From positions 2,371,804 through 2,435,803 of the forward strand of contig NZ_JH600070.1 in assembly GCF_000245015.1 (NCBI RefSeq): a stretch of DNA of 64,000 nt, read 5' to 3'. The notes under the pieces are model-generated. The model was not told the origin of the DNA. It did no database searches and worked only from the letters and a program-made list of their open reading frames with translations. This stretch comes from Beggiatoa alba B18LD (lineage in GTDB: Bacteria; Pseudomonadota; Gammaproteobacteria; Beggiatoales; Beggiatoaceae). Shown piece after piece: positions 43,720 through 52,817 of this stretch. Both the position numbers and the translations under genes were made by a program. Position 1 is the first letter of the stretch, and each line of letters starts with the position of its first letter.

Positions 43720-44502
43720 TTATTGTTGTAACAAGTTTAAGGCTTGTTGATGGGTGTGTGCATCGCCTGCAGCAATCACTCGTCCATCGGAATGGATGGT
43801 TAATGGCTGTCCTTGCCAATCAGTCATAATCCCCCCTGCATTTTCTACAATTGGCGCGAGCGCACAATAATCATAGGGTTTTAATGAAGATTCTATGACT
43901 AAATCTACAAATCCTGTTGCTAACAGTGCGTAGGCGTAACAATCTCCACCGTAAATAGTCATTTTGACTGTATCACGTACCCGTCCGAAGGCTTCAAAAT
44001 CAGCCCCAAGAAACATCGCGGGCGTTGTCGCGTATAAGGCAGCTTTTTTAATGTCCGTACAAGCGCGAACATGAATCGGATGACCGTTTAATGTCGTCGG
44101 TAAATGCTGTCCGCCTATCCAGCGTTCTTTTAAAATAGGTTGGTCTAATAAGCCTAGAATGGGTTTGCCTTGATGGATTAAGGCAATCAAAGTGCCAAAT
44201 AAAGGCTTTCCTGTAATAAATGATTTCGTGCCATCAATCGGGTCTATAACCCATGTAAATTCCGCATTTTCATTCTTAGTGCCAAACTCTTCTCCATAAA
44301 TGCCATCATGTGGATAATTTTTTTCTATCATCTCCCGTAATTTTTGTTCAACGGCTTTATCTGCCAAAGTGACGGGGCTAGTATCGGGTTTATCATCAAC
44401 GGTTAAATGGGTGCGAAAGTAGCTTTTAATAATTGTTGCGCTTGCATTTGCCATTTGATTTATAAAATCAAATAATTGTGCATTAATTACTGGTTTCATC
44501 AT
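43720..44502 (-). CDS. hisN: Inositol monophosphatase-family enzyme, probably histidinol-phosphatase HisN
   Basis: 260 aa from MMKPVINAQLFDFINQMA. Mg-dependent sugar-phosphatase motifs: GEEFGTKNENAEFTWVIDPIDGTKSFITG (quoted in part: the E-E, D-P-I-D-G-T signature) and the second metal site YDYCALAPIVENAGGIMTDWQG (in part), with GDCYAYALLATGFVDLVIE between. The HisN subfamily shows exactly DPIDGTKSFITG, so dephosphorylation of histidinol phosphate in histidine synthesis is likely; 3'-phosphoadenosine or inositol phosphates are alternatives. A longer frame to 44628 adds 42 residues without family similarity. Confidence 0.85.
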   Translation of the reverse strand: MMKPVINAQLFDFINQMANASATIIKSYFRTHLTVDDKPDTSPVTLADKAVEQKLREMIEKNYPHDGIYGEEFGTKNENAEFTWVIDPIDGTKSFITGKPLFGTLIALIHQGKPILGLLDQPILKERWIGGQHLPTTLNGHPIHVRACTDIKKAALYATTPAMFLGADFEAFGRVRDTVKMTIYGGDCYAYALLATGFVDLVIESSLKPYDYCALAPIVENAGGIMTDWQGQPLTIHSDGRVIAAGDAHTHQQALNLLQQ

Positions 44503-44687
44503 TATAGTGACGCATTCGGTAGTAAATAGGTAAAAAGAAACCTTTGAATAAAATGGATTATTGTCGTTGTTTGCCGTACAACTGGCGTATAAGCCTTTAG
44601 CCTTGTTAGGTATCAGCATTATCCGCATTTTATTTGACGTAGATATGATGCCCGCCAGTCAGCCATTTGCCTATAGGAGTTTTTATT

Positions 44688-45497
44688 ATGTTTGAAAAAT
44701 CGAGCTTTTTTGGACTTCCTCTCATAGTGTTCCTCATTTATGCCGTTTATTTTTATTTTTCTCATCAAGAAACTGTGCCATTAACAGGACGGTCTCAACT
44801 AGTTGATATGAGCCGTAAGGATGAAATGGTACTAGGCGCAAAAGCGTATCAGGATATTTTGCAGAAAGAAAAGGTAGTTGCTTCGGGAAAGTTGGTCGAT
44901 AACGTGCGCACCATTGGTCAACGGTTAGCGGCTGTTGCGGATGAAACGGATTTTAAGTGGGAGTTTAACGTTATTAATTCTCCCCAAGTCAATGCCTTCG
45001 CCTTACCAGGTGGGAAAGTTGCAGTTTATACAGGCATTATTCCTGTAGCAGAAAACGCGAATGGGTTAGCAATTATTATGGGACATGAAATTGCGCACGC
45101 AATTGCGCGACATGGCGCAGAGCGAATGGCATATCAGAAGTTAAAAAATTTAGGCATGTTAGCGGTTAGTAGTTCTTTAGGGGAAATGGATGCTGGAAAG
45201 CGTCAATTAATTATGGGCGCGTTAGGCGTTGGGGCGCAGTATGGCATGATGTTGCCCTTTTCTCGTGAGCATGAATCAGAAGCAGATTATATGGGGTTAA
45301 TTTATGCCGCCCGTGCTTGCTTTGACCCCCGCGAAGCCCCTAAATTGTGGGAGCGTATGGGCAAAGCGAATGGTGGAAAAGCACCTGCTGAATTTACGTC
45401 GACACATCCTAGCCATGACACACGGATTACTCAGTTTAATGAGTGGATGCCAGAGGCATTAAAGGTGCGAGAGCAATATTGTAGCAAGGGTAAATAA
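44688..45497 (+). CDS. M48-family metalloprotease (LoiP/BepA-like)
   Basis: 269 aa from MFEKSSFFGLP, with a TAGGAG site nine bases before. One N-terminal membrane helix or uncleaved signal anchor (about 8-25). The zinc site is H133-E134-x-x-H137 in GHEIAHAIARHGAERM, with the third ligand in SREHESEADYMGL. Preceding text VINSPQVNAFALPGGKVAVYTG and the C-terminal FTSTHPSHDTRITQ are typical of periplasmic M48 proteases involved in envelope quality control. It stands alone; element A follows the stop immediately. Confidence 0.9.
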   Translation: MFEKSSFFGLPLIVFLIYAVYFYFSHQETVPLTGRSQLVDMSRKDEMVLGAKAYQDILQKEKVVASGKLVDNVRTIGQRLAAVADETDFKWEFNVINSPQVNAFALPGGKVAVYTGIIPVAENANGLAIIMGHEIAHAIARHGAERMAYQKLKNLGMLAVSSSLGEMDAGKRQLIMGALGVGAQYGMMLPFSREHESEADYMGLIYAARACFDPREAPKLWERMGKANGGKAPAEFTSTHPSHDTRITQFNEWMPEALKVREQYCSKGK

Positions 45498-45711
45498 GCT
45501 GGGTTTGGCGATATTTTTTAAAAAAGACAACAGCTTGCCTGAATCAGAATTTTCAGAATTAACAGGATTTAAACCTCTTAAACCAAGAAATTAATGCGAA
45601 TCACGCTTTTTAATTTTGCTAATTCTGAAAATTCTGTGAATTCTGATTCAGACAAAAAAAGACCTGCTAGGTTTTCAAAACCTAGCAGGTTTTTGTTTTT
45701 TCTTATAGTCT
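45498..45711. repeat. Element A copy 6 (convergent gap)
   Basis: Left end GCTGGGTTTGGCGA directly after the protease stop codon; palindrome about 45537-45654 with ends TGCCTGAATCAGAATT and AATTCTGATTCAGACA; hairpin 45661-45691 (GACCTGCTAGG / CCTAGCAGGT) followed by TTTTTG. The right terminal repeat is not recognisable. It spans the whole gap to the rraA stop. Confidence 0.82.
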
Positions 45712-46194
45712 TTACATCTCTAACGCATGTTCAGCCACAATCACGCCGTCAGCATCGGCATAAACATAGTGGTCTGGGAAGAAGGTCACGCCCGCAAAAG
45801 TAACAGGGACATCTTTATCACCACGTCCATGTTTATGGCTTTTTAGCGGATGGGTATTTAAGGCTTTAATGCCTATAGGTAAGGTGTTGATAACGCTAGA
45901 GTCACGAATACATCCATAAACGATAATCCCCGCCCAACCATTATCAGCGGCAGATTTAGCAATGATGTCTCCAACTAATGCGCAACGTAAGGAAGCACCA
46001 CCATCAATCACAAGGACTTTGCCCTCACCTGCTGTTCCCAGAATTTCTTTTACAAGGACATTGTCTTCATGGACTTTGACCGTTTTAATTTGTCCACCAA
46101 AAGCGGTTTTTAATCCAAAACTGCGGAAAATAGGGTCTGCGACTTTAACCACTTTGGGATATTTATCGCATAAATCAGGGGTTACATAATCCAC
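45712..46194 (-). CDS. rraA: Regulator of ribonuclease activity A (RraA)
   Basis: The 160-aa RraA binds and inhibits RNase E in E. coli; some homologues are aldolases. Seen: TPDLCDKYPKVVKVADPIFRSFG, VLVIDGGASLRCALVGDIIA, GIIVYGCIRDSSVI, FFPDHYVYADADGVIV. The start is GTG with AAGGAT seven bases upstream. Length and sequence match the proteobacterial RraA group rather than HMG/CHA aldolases. It forms a same-strand pair with the acyl-CoA dehydrogenase upstream but a terminator lies between them. Confidence 0.93.
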   Translation of the reverse strand: MDYVTPDLCDKYPKVVKVADPIFRSFGLKTAFGGQIKTVKVHEDNVLVKEILGTAGEGKVLVIDGGASLRCALVGDIIAKSAADNGWAGIIVYGCIRDSSVINTLPIGIKALNTHPLKSHKHGRGDKDVPVTFAGVTFFPDHYVYADADGVIVAEHALEM

Positions 46195-46229
46195 GGCAGT
46201 ATCCTTTTTTTAATTTTAGGTTGAAATAA

Positions 46230-46265
46230 AACCCATTCTGTTTATTTGTATCAACAGAATGGGTT
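46230..46265 (-). terminator. Intrinsic terminator after the acyl-CoA dehydrogenase gene
   Basis: AACCCATTCTGTT (46230-46242) and AACAGAATGGGTT (46253-46265) form a perfect 13-bp stem with a 10-base loop. On the minus strand it is followed by TTATTTC, so it ends the dehydrogenase transcript upstream of rraA. Confidence 0.85.
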
Positions 46266-46299
46266 AGTGGTATCAGGGTTGAATCAGTTTTGTAAACGA

Positions 46300-48087
46300 T
46301 TAAAACTGTTCGTCACGTAATGCTAAAGCACTCACGGCTCCGTTGACAACACTGTAGGCTAATCCACCCGTTTGGGAGAGAATGTGTTCTGCGTAGAAAC
46401 GGGCTGTAATCAGTTTGGCTTCGTAGAAACTGGGGTCTTGTCCGCGTTGTAATTGGGCTTGTGCGATTAATGCAGCTCTTGCCATTTGCCAACCACCCGC
46501 TACGATACCGAATAGGCGTAAATAGGTCACAGAAACGGCTAAGGGTTGTTTTGGATTTTGGGCGAAGTTGGCTAAAATCCAGTCGGTTGCTTCTTGTAGG
46601 GCTTGAAGACTTGCGGTAAAGGCTTTGTGAATCGCTGCGCAGTCATCGCCGGTGGCTTGGGCGAGGTCGTTGGCGACGGTTTGCATTTCTGTCATGAGGG
46701 CTTTAACGGTCACGCCATTTTCACGGGCAATTTTCCGTCCGACTAAGTCACTGGCTTGTATGCCTGTTGTTCCTTCATAGATTGTGGTGATACGGGCATC
46801 GCGGAAATGTTGTGCCGCGCCTGTTTCTTCAATAAAGCCCATCCCACCATGAATTTGTACGCCTGTTGAGGTGATTTCAATCGCGGATTCTGTACACCAG
46901 CCTTTAACAATGGGGGTGAGTAGGTCGACGAAAGCACTGGCGGTTTTTTGTTGTTCGCTGTCAGTGCCTCCATGTGCGGTATCCATATAGGCAGCGGTGA
47001 CATAAGCGACAGCACGCATGGCTTCAATTTGTGCTTTCATCGACATTAACATGCGACGAATATCAGGATGTTTAATAATGGCGACTCTATCGCTGCCTTT
47101 TACGCCTGCTTCCCGTCCTTGTATGCGTTCTTTAGCATAACGCAAGGCTTGCTGATAGGCGCGTTCGGCAATGGCAACCCCTTCTAATCCGACGGATAAG
47201 CGGGCGTGGTTCATCATGGTAAACATGTATTCTAAACCGCGATTTTCTTCCCCAACTAAGTAGCCGACCGCGCCTGTTTTATCGCCGAAAACCATTACAG
47301 CAGTTGGGCTTGCGTGAATACCAAGTTTGTGTTCAATCGAGGTGCAGTATGCGTCGTTACGCTCGCCTAAACTGCCATCGGCGTTAATCAGGAATTTAGG
47401 CACGACAAATAAGGAGATACCTTTCACACCTTCAGGGGCATCAGGGGTGCGGGCAAGGGTTAAGTGGATGATATTTTCAGCCATATCATGCTCACCCCAT
47501 GTAATGAAGATTTTTTGCCCGCTGATTAAATAATGGTCGCCATTTGGTACTGCTTTTGCGCGGACGGCACTTAAATCAGACCCTGCTTGTGGTTCAGTTA
47601 AGTTCATTGTCCCTGTCCATGTGCCTTCGACCAGTTTTGACAAATAAGTTGCTTTAAGTGCGTCACTGCCATGATGTTCAATGGCTTCAATCGCGCCTTG
47701 TGTCAGCATGGGGCATAAACCAAAAGACATATTCGCGGCGTGCCACATTTCGCTCACAGCAATGCTGACAATTGCGGGTAATCCTTGCCCGCCAAAATCA
47801 GGATTGCTATGTAATCCATTCCAACCATTTTCAACAAATTGCGCGTAAGCCTCTTTAAAGCCTGTTGCAGTGGTGACAACGCCTGCTTTAAGCATATTGC
47901 CTTGTGTATCACCACTATAGTTAATCGGCGCGAGCACTTCGGAAGCGAGTTTATTGGCTTCATCAAGGATAGAGCTGACTAATTCGGCAGTTGCATCTTG
48001 ATACATGGGATAGCTATTGATGGTTGCTAAATCAGCAAGTTCATTGATAACGAACTGCATATCACGAGTGGGCGCAATATAAGTCAT
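46300..48087 (-). CDS. Acyl-CoA dehydrogenase, DmdC-like long type
   Basis: FAD enzyme introducing a 2,3 double bond into an acyl-CoA. The 595 aa have an N-terminal extension, the ACAD core (GTMNLTEPQAGSDLSAVRAKA, FITWGEHDMAENIIHL, EHKLGIHASPTAVM), the catalytic base Glu in TIYEGTTGIQASDLVGRK, and a ~120-residue C-terminal domain. This layout matches 3-methylmercaptopropionyl-CoA dehydrogenase (DmdC)/FadE5-type proteins, which also take short- and medium-chain acyl-CoAs. Substrate uncertain. A TTGACGTTTACGT motif shared with icmF is about 75-110 bp upstream, suggesting common regulation. Confidence 0.9.
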   Translation of the reverse strand: MTYIAPTRDMQFVINELADLATINSYPMYQDATAELVSSILDEANKLASEVLAPINYSGDTQGNMLKAGVVTTATGFKEAYAQFVENGWNGLHSNPDFGGQGLPAIVSIAVSEMWHAANMSFGLCPMLTQGAIEAIEHHGSDALKATYLSKLVEGTWTGTMNLTEPQAGSDLSAVRAKAVPNGDHYLISGQKIFITWGEHDMAENIIHLTLARTPDAPEGVKGISLFVVPKFLINADGSLGERNDAYCTSIEHKLGIHASPTAVMVFGDKTGAVGYLVGEENRGLEYMFTMMNHARLSVGLEGVAIAERAYQQALRYAKERIQGREAGVKGSDRVAIIKHPDIRRMLMSMKAQIEAMRAVAYVTAAYMDTAHGGTDSEQQKTASAFVDLLTPIVKGWCTESAIEITSTGVQIHGGMGFIEETGAAQHFRDARITTIYEGTTGIQASDLVGRKIARENGVTVKALMTEMQTVANDLAQATGDDCAAIHKAFTASLQALQEATDWILANFAQNPKQPLAVSVTYLRLFGIVAGGWQMARAALIAQAQLQRGQDPSFYEAKLITARFYAEHILSQTGGLAYSVVNGAVSALALRDEQF

Positions 48088-48162
48088 AATAGTTCCTTTA
48101 GTTTAATAAATTGATTGTTATCATAAAGTGAATAACAGTTATGAAAATGTTGTTATTCAATG

Positions 48163-48197
48163 TTGACGTTTACGTTTAAGGTAACTTTTACGTCAAT
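48163..48197 (-). promoter_or_regulatory. Candidate operator upstream of the acyl-CoA dehydrogenase gene
   Basis: TTGACGTTTACGTTTAAGG (48163-48181) is followed by a half-site TTTTACGTCAA (48186-48196). It shares TTGACGTTKACGT with the icmF upstream motif and resembles LiuR-type operators of acyl-CoA catabolism; the regulator itself is not in this window. Confidence 0.45.
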
Positions 48198-48339
48198 AAA
48201 ATTTAAAGTTTATCCGAACCATCATTTGCATAATTTTCCCAATTCACTCGATTAAAAGATACTTTAAATTAAAGCGGTTAGATGAATTATGAAAATTGTA
48301 GTTTAGACAAAAAAAAGCGAAATATACCCCAAAATTTTA

Positions 48340-50448
48340 CTACTGTTGTTTCAAAATTAAGAGGGTAATATCGTCAAAAACTTTGTAATCATCAATATGC
48401 ATACGTACATCAGCAATGACCGCCTGACAAATTTCATCCACCGTTTTTGACCAATGGCGACTGACAACCGTGCATAAACGTTCAACGCCGTACATTTCAT
48501 TCTGACGATTACAGGCTTCAGGAATACCATCGGTATAAAGCACTAAACCATCACCTGATGCTAATTCTATCCCTGTTTGCGCAACGAAACTTTCAATATT
48601 TGCCTCTAATCCCAACGGAAAACCTAAATCTTGGGTATCAATGCGTTCAACCTTGCCATTAGCACGAACAAGGATAATTTCCTCATGTTGCCCACTTAAA
48701 TGCAATGTCCCATGACCTGTATCTGTACCTAATGACGGATGGTAATCTAACAATAATAACGATAAGTTACGGTCTGAATTCATTCGATTAACATTGTCAT
48801 AAACGATACGATTTAACGTATTCATAAACCGCAAAGGGTCAGTTTCTTGATTAGCTAATAACGTTCGTACAGCGGTTTGTACCATCAACATCAATACACC
48901 ACTTTCTAAGCCATGTCCCGTAATGTCGCCAATCCCAATTTTAATATGACCGTCATATTCCAACACATCATAATAATCACCACCAACTTCCGTCGCAGGT
49001 TCCATAAAACTGGCGATATCTAAACCATGAATAGCTTTTAACTCCTGCTTTTTTGGCAAAATCATTTGTTGCAAACGGCGCGTAGTTTCCAACTCCGTCC
49101 CCATTCGCATATTTTCTGCACTTAACCTTTCGTTTAATTTACTAATTTCTAATGTTCTTTCAGCAACCATGGCTTCTAATGAAGCGTTATATAACTCCAG
49201 TTTTTTAACTAAAGTACGATTTTCTCGAAACGCCTGCGAAACTGTTTCAAACCATGCTTGCCATGCAACAGGGACTTTAGGAATAACCGTTGTTTTCCCC
49301 TGATTTTCAGCCTCTATATGTTGAACCAATAAATTAGCAGGATGAATGAACTCTCTACGGGTTAAATATAATGCAATCATTAAGATAATGATAATTGCAG
49401 GCAATAAAACTAAAAACCCTAAACTGGTTGAATAAAAAGCTTCTTTAAGAATTGTTTGATGAGATACCCAATACACCAATTGCCATGGCACATTTTTAAA
49501 AGATTGTTTAATAATCCAATAACCATCATGATAAAAAAAATCTTGCGTTGAATTGGATAATATTTTTGCTAACTGCGGTTGTAACTCATCAGGAAATGCA
49601 GATTGAATGGGTTTTATGGTTTTATCCTTAGAACTTACTAATTGACTATGCGCTAATAACTGATTTTTATTAATAATAAAAAGTGGTGTATCTACATAAG
49701 CAAAATGGTCTAATAAGTTGTTTAAAATATCTAAAGTAAAATCCAACGCAACAGTTCCTAAAAAGGTTTGTTTTTCATACACAGGTGCGGCACTTGTCAC
49801 CATCAAACCTTTTCCCGCTTCATCAATGTACGCACTCGTCCAAAAAACTGATTTACTTGGGTTATTCTCTGGTAATCCTAATGTATAAAACTCATGGGTA
49901 TATAATTCGGCGGAAAAATGAAAATCGGCTGATTTAACCCAAGGATAAATATTTATAAATTGGTTTTTTGACGTATAGTAAACCCATGCAATATTCGGTA
50001 TGGTAGTCTCAATCCCTTGATAAGCAGAGTTTAAATCTAACGCCATTGCAAGTTCTCGATAAAAATCGGCAGTACGATTTCGCAAACTACCCTCCCCTGT
50101 TAAATTACCAATCATATGAATATTATAGGTTGTAGGTAATTGATCCAAATTATAAGTTTTTTGCGCCTTATCTTCTTGTAATGCCTCTAATAAAGTTAAA
50201 TCTGTGGGGGGGCTAGGATGAGAGATTAAATAATTTTGTGCCTGTATCTTCATCCGTTGCACTTGATTTGTTGCCGTTTGCATAACATAATCTATTGTTA
50301 ATAAACGAGATTCAAACGATGCTTTAATATCGCCTAATGTCACATCATAGCGTGACTTAAACTGCATATAAAAAATACCCGCCGCAATCAACATTAAAAT
50401 AATACAAGTGATTGCCATTATGTAATTATAATTTCTAAAAAATTTCAT
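48340..50448 (-). CDS. Membrane sensor PP2C/SpoIIE-type serine phosphatase
   Basis: 702 aa from MKFFRNYNYIMAITC, with AAGGAT seven bases before; an upstream start adds 16 residues without a site. Topology: first membrane helix (about 8-28), a periplasmic dCache-like sensor (30-350, WVYYTSKNQFINIYPWVKS, SKSVFWTSAYIDEAGKGLMVTSAAPV in part), second helix (LGFLVLLPAIIIILMIALYL), a coiled-coil linker (ASLEAMVAERTLEISKLNERL in part), then the SpoIIE phosphatase with metal aspartates GGDYYDVLEYDG and GIGDITGHGLESG and LYTDGIPEACN. It probably dephosphorylates an anti-sigma-antagonist; no STAS or anti-sigma gene is adjacent. Confidence 0.9.
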   Translation of the reverse strand: MKFFRNYNYIMAITCIILMLIAAGIFYMQFKSRYDVTLGDIKASFESRLLTIDYVMQTATNQVQRMKIQAQNYLISHPSPPTDLTLLEALQEDKAQKTYNLDQLPTTYNIHMIGNLTGEGSLRNRTADFYRELAMALDLNSAYQGIETTIPNIAWVYYTSKNQFINIYPWVKSADFHFSAELYTHEFYTLGLPENNPSKSVFWTSAYIDEAGKGLMVTSAAPVYEKQTFLGTVALDFTLDILNNLLDHFAYVDTPLFIINKNQLLAHSQLVSSKDKTIKPIQSAFPDELQPQLAKILSNSTQDFFYHDGYWIIKQSFKNVPWQLVYWVSHQTILKEAFYSTSLGFLVLLPAIIIILMIALYLTRREFIHPANLLVQHIEAENQGKTTVIPKVPVAWQAWFETVSQAFRENRTLVKKLELYNASLEAMVAERTLEISKLNERLSAENMRMGTELETTRRLQQMILPKKQELKAIHGLDIASFMEPATEVGGDYYDVLEYDGHIKIGIGDITGHGLESGVLMLMVQTAVRTLLANQETDPLRFMNTLNRIVYDNVNRMNSDRNLSLLLLDYHPSLGTDTGHGTLHLSGQHEEIILVRANGKVERIDTQDLGFPLGLEANIESFVAQTGIELASGDGLVLYTDGIPEACNRQNEMYGVERLCTVVSRHWSKTVDEICQAVIADVRMHIDDYKVFDDITLLILKQQ

Positions 50449-50514
50449 TATAAAATCCTTAGTGTTATATTTCCAAACATGACACTGTTTATTCACATAA
50501 ATTAAAAGACAATT

Positions 50515-51147
50515 ATGCTAACAAAATACTTCAACCACGACGCATTCAAAACCCGTCTTTGGGAAACAATTGCGCAAATAGAACAACAGTCACTTGTTGA
50601 AATTGTTGTGATTATTAAACCACGCTCAGATACTTACATTGATGCTAGTTTATGGTGTGGTGCATTCTTCAGCTTACTGACATACACCTTTTTTATGTTT
50701 TCACCGTGGGTTTTTGGAGACTATCTCATTTACACAGGAACGATTATTGCCTTTACGCTTGGCACTATCCTGAGCATATTCCTACCCTATTTAAAACGAG
50801 TCGTATTGACAAAAAAACGCTTAAAGCGTCAAGTAGAAATTATGGCACGTGCGCTTTTTCAAAAAGCAGGCATTTATAACACCCATAGTCGCGCAGGCGT
50901 TTTTATTTATTTCTCTTTATTTGAACGATGTGTTTATATCCTGCCTGATAACGCTGCCTACTCTGCAATTCCTTTTGATGAATGGGACAACTTAAATCAA
51001 CAATTTCATCAAATATTTACAACAGCAAACCCTGCCATCACTTTATTAAAAACACTGAGCCAGACACGAACACTGTTTCATCGATATCTCCCCCCCGTTG
51101 AAAATGACATTAACGAACTTCCCGACGATTTAGAGGTGAATTTATGA
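50515..51147 (+). CDS. TPM-domain membrane protein
   Basis: The 210-aa TPM (YgcG/TLP18.3/Psb32) family protein. A short N-terminal TPM segment (TIAQIEQQSLVEIVVIIKPRSDTY) is followed by two membrane helices (SLLTYTFFMFSPWVF, YTGTIIAFTLGTILSIF) and the remainder of the domain (RAGVFIYFSLFERCVYILPDNAAYSAIP in part). The last four bases (ATGA) overlap the start of the next gene, so the two are translationally coupled and probably act together. Related pairs occur in many Proteobacteria; function unknown. Confidence 0.82.
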   Translation: MLTKYFNHDAFKTRLWETIAQIEQQSLVEIVVIIKPRSDTYIDASLWCGAFFSLLTYTFFMFSPWVFGDYLIYTGTIIAFTLGTILSIFLPYLKRVVLTKKRLKRQVEIMARALFQKAGIYNTHSRAGVFIYFSLFERCVYILPDNAAYSAIPFDEWDNLNQQFHQIFTTANPAITLLKTLSQTRTLFHRYLPPVENDINELPDDLEVNL

Positions 51148-52739
51148 AATTGAAATTAAAAATCGTCGCTATCAGCTTTACCCTATTTGTATTACTCGCC
51201 CCTATTCATCTGGTTTTTGTTCCTTCTACCCCACTGGGTATTATGCCCACAGTGCAACTACACGATGTAGAAGCCCGTCCTGGTGGTGGCTCATCCTTCC
51301 GCTCATCTGGTCGACGCTCTTCATCTTCCTCATCCTCCTCCCGCTCATCGTCAGGTTCTTCTTTTTCATGGGGAAGCAGTAGCAGCAGTATTGATGTCGA
51401 TTTAGATTTTGGTGAATTTATCGCGATTATCCTGATTATTATCGCAATACTGATTATTCATTATTACTATCAAAAGTATGATGAAAAACGCACGCGCCGC
51501 GTAGTTAGCTCTAAAGCGACTAAAGACAACTTAACCAATAAATTGCAACTGACTGATAATCGCCTCACTCAAGTTCGTGACCGTGACCCTAGTTTTTCAA
51601 GGGTTCTATTTTTAGATTTTGTACACTCGCTGTATCACAAATACTATAACTATCGTGGTAACGAAAAAATGCAATTTCTAAGCCCTTATCTTTCACAAGG
51701 AATTTTAAACGAAGCCAATAAACCACAATATAAAAACCAACGTGTTACTGAAATCGTGGTCGGTAGCTTAAACATTACCGAGGTGGGAGAATGGACAAAT
51801 AACGAAGGCATTAAAGTAGAAATTGAAGCAAACTATACAGTTAGTTACAGCGATAAAAAAGAAGTCTATCGCCATATTGTGCGTGAAGCATGGTTTTTAG
51901 TCCGCCAAAAAGGCACACAATCCGCCCCGCCTGAAAAAATGCAAAGCATTACTTGCCCCCAATGTGGCGCGCCTGCTCACTTTAATGATGCAGGAAAATG
52001 TGAATACTGCGAATCTATTATTAAACGCGGTGTTATGCAATGGAGTTTAGACCGTCGAACCGTATTAAGCGACGAACAATTTAGTGCGCAATTACTTGGC
52101 ACTTATGCTGAAGAAGAAGGTACAGAATTAGCCACTATTCGCCAAACTAACCTTGCAAAACAGCAACAAGATTTTGCACAAGCGCATAATTTCAGCGAAT
52201 TCGACAATTTCTGGCGCAATTTTGAATCACATATCGTTAAAGAATTCTTTTTAGCGATTTATGCCGCATGGACAGCGCAAAATTGGCAAACAGTCCGCCA
52301 TTTATTATCTGACCGTTTATATGAAACCAATGAGTTTTGGATTCAACAATATAAAGCGCAAGGCTTAGTCAACCGCTTAGATAATATTAAAATTCAAAAA
52401 ATTGTCCTCGCTAAAGTCGAATGTGACAAATACTACGAAGCGATAACCGTCCGTATTTACGCCAGTTGTAACGACTATGTTACGGATAAAAAAGGAAAGG
52501 TTATCGGCGGCGCGAAAAATAAAGCCCGTAAATTTACTGAATACTGGACATTTATCCGTCGGACAGGCGTAGAAAAGCCAGAAAGTGAATTCGATTTGCA
52601 CCACTGCCCCAGTTGTGGCGCGCCTTTGGATAAAATGAGCATGGCGGCAGAATGTGGCTACTGTGGCTCAAAAGTCAGTACGGGGAATTTCTCTTGGGTG
52701 CTTTCACTCATTACCCAAGACGAAGTTTATCAAGGTTAA
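51144..52739 (+). CDS. Tim44-like membrane protein with two zinc ribbons
   Basis: 531 aa. N-terminal signal or anchor (KIVAISFTLFVLLAPIHLVF), then a Gly/Ser/Arg low-complexity stretch (about 45-80), a membrane helix (FIAIILIIIAILIIHYYY, about 90-110) and two consecutive Tim44-like domains. Each is followed by a Cys4 zinc-ribbon: CPQCGAPAHFNDAGKCEYC and CPSCGAPLDKMSMAAECGYC (20 residues). The GG-SSFRSS.GRRSSS region followed by a Tim44 domain is a known arrangement in bacterial 'TIM44-like' proteins of unknown role. Coupled to the TPM gene by ATGA. Its TAA is contiguous with element A. Confidence 0.85.
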   Translation: MKLKLKIVAISFTLFVLLAPIHLVFVPSTPLGIMPTVQLHDVEARPGGGSSFRSSGRRSSSSSSSSRSSSGSSFSWGSSSSSIDVDLDFGEFIAIILIIIAILIIHYYYQKYDEKRTRRVVSSKATKDNLTNKLQLTDNRLTQVRDRDPSFSRVLFLDFVHSLYHKYYNYRGNEKMQFLSPYLSQGILNEANKPQYKNQRVTEIVVGSLNITEVGEWTNNEGIKVEIEANYTVSYSDKKEVYRHIVREAWFLVRQKGTQSAPPEKMQSITCPQCGAPAHFNDAGKCEYCESIIKRGVMQWSLDRRTVLSDEQFSAQLLGTYAEEEGTELATIRQTNLAKQQQDFAQAHNFSEFDNFWRNFESHIVKEFFLAIYAAWTAQNWQTVRHLLSDRLYETNEFWIQQYKAQGLVNRLDNIKIQKIVLAKVECDKYYEAITVRIYASCNDYVTDKKGKVIGGAKNKARKFTEYWTFIRRTGVEKPESEFDLHHCPSCGAPLDKMSMAAECGYCGSKVSTGNFSWVLSLITQDEVYQG

Positions 52740-52806
52740 TCTGAGTTTTACGCTTGAAAAAACAAAAACCTGCTAAGTGTTTTAAAACCCTAGCAGGTCT
52801 TTTTTA
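52740..52806. repeat. Element A copy 7 (minimal: end plus terminator)
   Basis: TCTGAGTTTTACG, matching the left terminal repeat, starts at the stop codon of the Tim44-like gene. It is followed directly by the hairpin AACCTGCTAAG..CCCTAGCAGGT with TTTTTT behind it (52795-52806) and AAAAAAC in front. The long palindrome is missing. It works as a two-way terminator in the convergent gap before argG. Confidence 0.8.
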
Positions 52807-52817
52807 TTCAGGCTTAA

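Noticed and set aside
44503-44628. 42-residue N-terminal extension of the HisN-like enzyme
   Set aside because: It has no similarity to the family, and the shorter start gives the usual length of about 260 aa.
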